DNA from: Allobosea sp. Tri-44
GTDB taxonomy: Bacteria > Pseudomonadota > Alphaproteobacteria > Rhizobiales > Beijerinckiaceae
Assembly: GCF_004123845.1 (NCBI RefSeq)
Contig: NZ_NBDP01000003.1
Span: forward strand, 682,001-746,000
Length of the DNA stretch: 64,000 nt
Direction: 5' to 3'
The notes below the pieces were generated by a model. That model saw only the letters and a program-made list of their open reading frames with translations. It did not search any database and was not told where the DNA came from. The stretch's first letter is position 1; each line of letters begins with the position of its first letter. Position numbers and translations under genes: made by a program. This document shows positions 62,064 through 64,000 of this stretch, one piece after another.

Positions 62064-63587
62064 CTAGCCGTTTCGCTGGATCAGGATCTCGACGCGCCGG
62101 TTCTTCGCTTTTCCGGCTGCGGTTGCGTTGGTGTCGATCGGCGCATCCTGGCCCTTGCCATCGGTGCTGATCCGGTCCGGCTGCTTCAGCTTGCTTTTCA
62201 GGAGGTCGCCGACCGCCACCGCGCGTGCCTTCGACAGCTCGAGATTGGAGGGGAAGCGTGCGGTGCGGATGGGGTCGGAGTCGGAGTGACCGACGACCTT
62301 GATCGCGCCGCCTTCCTCGTTGAGCACGGCGGAGATCCGCTCGATCAGCGGGCGGAACTCGCCCCGCACCACGGCCTGGCCCGGGTCGAACAGCGTGATG
62401 TCCATCAGGCGCACGATGATCAGGTTCGGCGTGACCTGGCAGGTGATCGGCGGCTGCACCGTGCCGCAGACCTTGGGTTGCTGTGCCGGAGGCGGCAATG
62501 GCGGCGGCGGCCTTGCGGTGACCTTGCGGATGATCTCGATGTCGCTCTTGGGGTGGACAGAGAGCAAGGCGGCGGCCGAGGCCTCGGCATTGCCGCCGAG
62601 CAAGGCGCGGAAGATGAAGTAGAGGCCGAGCACGGCAACCGCCGCCACGGCGGCGACTGACCAGACCGGTATCTTGAAGCGCGCCAGCCGCCCGACCAGA
62701 GCCTGGCCTTGCCAGCGTGGCGACAATTCGGGATCGGGCTGCTTCACACGCCTCAGCGTCTCGAACAGGCTGCGCTGGATCATCTGCAGATTGGCGGCGC
62801 CGCCGGCCGAGGTGCGGTGCACGCCCTCGAAGCCGAGTGCCAGGCAGGCATGCATCAGTTCGAGCAGGTCGTAATTGACTGATGGGTCCCGCTTGGCGCG
62901 CTCGAGCTCTTCGAAGAAGCGCACGCCGCCAGTCCGCTCGCCGAAGAAGCGCGAGAGCATGCTGTACTGCGTCCAGACATGGCGCTCGTCGCCGGGGATG
63001 TTCTGGACGATGTCGTCGGCGAAGGCGCAGATGATGTATTTTGCCGTGCGCGTCTGCTCGGCGGTGAAGCCCGCGGCCCGCACCTCATGGTCGAAGGCCT
63101 CGATGGTCTCGCCGACCTGGCCGATCATCTGCGTTGCCGGCGCGCTTGAGAGATTGGCGCGCAGGCGCCCGAGCAGGAGCAGCAGCGGGCCGGCGGCCTT
63201 GAGCAGCGGATTGACGTTGGGCGTGAGCATCTGCTCGCGCTTCGGCAGGGCTTGCGGCACATAGCCCTGCGGGGGCGGTGGCGCGCTTTGCCGCGGTTGC
63301 GGCTGCGACATCCACTCCTCGCCGCCTGGCACGCCGGGTGAGGGGGCTGCCTGCGGGTATTGCGGGCCGCCCGAGGGCCCATAGGGCGAGGCCTGCGGCG
63401 GGTAGCCTGCAGGCTGCTGCGGCGGATAGGGCGCGTTTGGCGGCGGATAAGGCTGGCCCTGCGGCGGATATCCCGGAGCTGCGTCCGGTGCCGGGCGTGA
63501 GGTTGGCGGCACGCGCCGTCCCGCCGGGTTCGGCCGGATGAAGGTCCGGTCCGAGCGGCCGAACGGATCGGAGCCGTCGTTGCTCAT
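62064..63587 (-). CDS. tssL: T6SS membrane complex subunit TssL (DotU) with C-terminal OmpA-like domain
   Basis: A 507-aa protein. About 110 N-terminal residues are Pro/Gln/Tyr-rich and disordered (YPPQ repeats), followed by a DotU domain (residues about 140-300, with AKYIICAFADDIVQN and WTQYSMLSRFFGERTGG), one membrane helix (VWSVAAVAAVAVLGLYFIF), and a C-terminal OmpA/Pal-like peptidoglycan-binding domain (GHSDSDPIRTARFPSNLELS). The extended TssL thus anchors the complex to the wall by itself. It overlaps tssK by four bases and lies 31 bases before tssM. Confidence 0.94.
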   Translation of the reverse strand: MSNDGSDPFGRSDRTFIRPNPAGRRVPPTSRPAPDAAPGYPPQGQPYPPPNAPYPPQQPAGYPPQASPYGPSGGPQYPQAAPSPGVPGGEEWMSQPQPRQSAPPPPQGYVPQALPKREQMLTPNVNPLLKAAGPLLLLLGRLRANLSSAPATQMIGQVGETIEAFDHEVRAAGFTAEQTRTAKYIICAFADDIVQNIPGDERHVWTQYSMLSRFFGERTGGVRFFEELERAKRDPSVNYDLLELMHACLALGFEGVHRTSAGGAANLQMIQRSLFETLRRVKQPDPELSPRWQGQALVGRLARFKIPVWSVAAVAAVAVLGLYFIFRALLGGNAEASAAALLSVHPKSDIEIIRKVTARPPPPLPPPAQQPKVCGTVQPPITCQVTPNLIIVRLMDITLFDPGQAVVRGEFRPLIERISAVLNEEGGAIKVVGHSDSDPIRTARFPSNLELSKARAVAVGDLLKSKLKQPDRISTDGKGQDAPIDTNATAAGKAKNRRVEILIQRNG

Positions 63588-64000
63588 CGCCTGCCCTCGA
63601 GCACGGCCCAGAGCTCCATTTCGAGATCGGGCCAGTCACCGGAGAAATGCATGCCGATCGAACTCGCCGTGCTGAACTCCGGCCAGAGTGGCGAGGTGCG
63701 GTCGAGATAGAAATAGACGTGATCGGTCAGCGCCCGGATCTGGGGCGGCGGCGTCGGCAAATGAACGAGATTGATGCCCGGCAGGTGGGCATGGACGATC
63801 TCGTTCATCTTGGTGTTGGGACCGATCTTGAACAGATGCGGAAACTGCGACTGGATTTCGGTGAGGGGCCGGCGCGCCGCGACTTCGAGGATCAGCGTCG
63901 CATTGCGCATCAGCGCGCGGTCGCGGATCGTCGACATGAAGGCGTTCTGCGCGCGCTCGACGATCTCGAGCCGGATGGCGCGGCGGCCGAGCTGGGCCGA
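63584..64000 (-). CDS. tssK: T6SS baseplate subunit TssK (partial, N-terminus beyond the window)
   Basis: The C-terminal 138 residues of a TssK (ImpJ) protein; the gene continues past the right edge. The visible part contains VAARRPLTEIQSQFPHLFKI and MNEIVHAHLPGINLVHLPTP, family landmarks of the TssK C-terminal domain that connects the baseplate to the TssLM membrane complex, followed by VYFYLDRTSPLWPEFS. It overlaps tssL by four bases. The order tssK-tssL-tssM is the usual order of T6SS clusters. Confidence 0.93.
   Translation of the reverse strand, partial: SAQLGRRAIRLEIVERAQNAFMSTIRDRALMRNATLILEVAARRPLTEIQSQFPHLFKIGPNTKMNEIVHAHLPGINLVHLPTPPPQIRALTDHVYFYLDRTSPLWPEFSTASSIGMHFSGDWPDLEMELWAVLEGRR

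Overview
This GC-rich window looks chromosomal and comes from an alphaproteobacterium, most likely of the order Hyphomicrobiales (Rhizobiales). Four things point that way: the gene order rne / amidase / mrcA / prfB, a suf operon with two cysteine desulfurases behind an ICE-like (Irr-type) palindrome, intergenic palindromes of the CGTCATTCCGG and AGAGCATGTTCCG types, and a DUF1127 gene. A genus close to Bosea is only a guess. I saw no rRNA, tRNA, CRISPR array or intact insertion sequence.

Layout. (1) Positions 1-10040, minus strand: a branched-chain-amino-acid-type ABC importer operon (binding protein, AraC regulator, livH, livM, livG). Its second ATPase is fused to a Tm-1-like domain. The operon continues into a PEP hydrolase-family TIM-barrel gene (the other half of plant Tm-1) and a flotillin that runs off the left edge. 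(2) 10275-20680: mixed metabolic and envelope genes: MFS transporter, TenA, a DUF6152/DUF6644 pair, a diguanylate cyclase, a Gfo/Idh/MocA oxidoreductase, an ImmA/IrrE peptidase, an aminotransferase, an MscS-type channel and a small membrane protein. (3) 20736-36313: RNase E, then divergent from it a cell-wall block (amidase, PBP1A) leading to prfB with its programmed +1 frameshift. An SGNH hydrolase, an M23 peptidase, a Bcp peroxiredoxin and a giant AsmA/DUF3971 protein follow. (4) 36384-39709: tyrS, DUF1127, LysR, alpha/beta hydrolase. (5) 39792-46880: promoter, ICE-like operator and the suf Fe-S operon (cysteine desulfurase, sufB, sufC, sufD, tautomerase, sufS, sufT), closed by a strong terminator. 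(6) 46898-54774: an accessory block with two divergent secreted caspase-like genes (one fused to an outer-membrane beta-barrel with a Thr-rich loop), a methyltransferase with a regulatory domain, a transposase-type zinc ribbon fused to a lytic transglycosylase, and a 92-aa orphan. (7) 54926-64000, minus strand: one end of a type VI secretion cluster (tssK partial, tssL with an OmpA domain, tssM, tagF, PP2C phosphatase, Ser/Thr kinase).

How the parts work together. The suf genes form one Fe-S assembly line under apparent iron control. The kinase, phosphatase and TagF are the post-translational switch of the T6SS, whose envelope complex is TssL/TssM. The caspase, transglycosylase and methyltransferase genes lie beside the T6SS and may be accessory to it; that link rests on position only. 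The best candidates for something undescribed are the caspase/beta-barrel fusion, the zinc-ribbon/transglycosylase fusion and the LivF/Tm-1 fusion operon.
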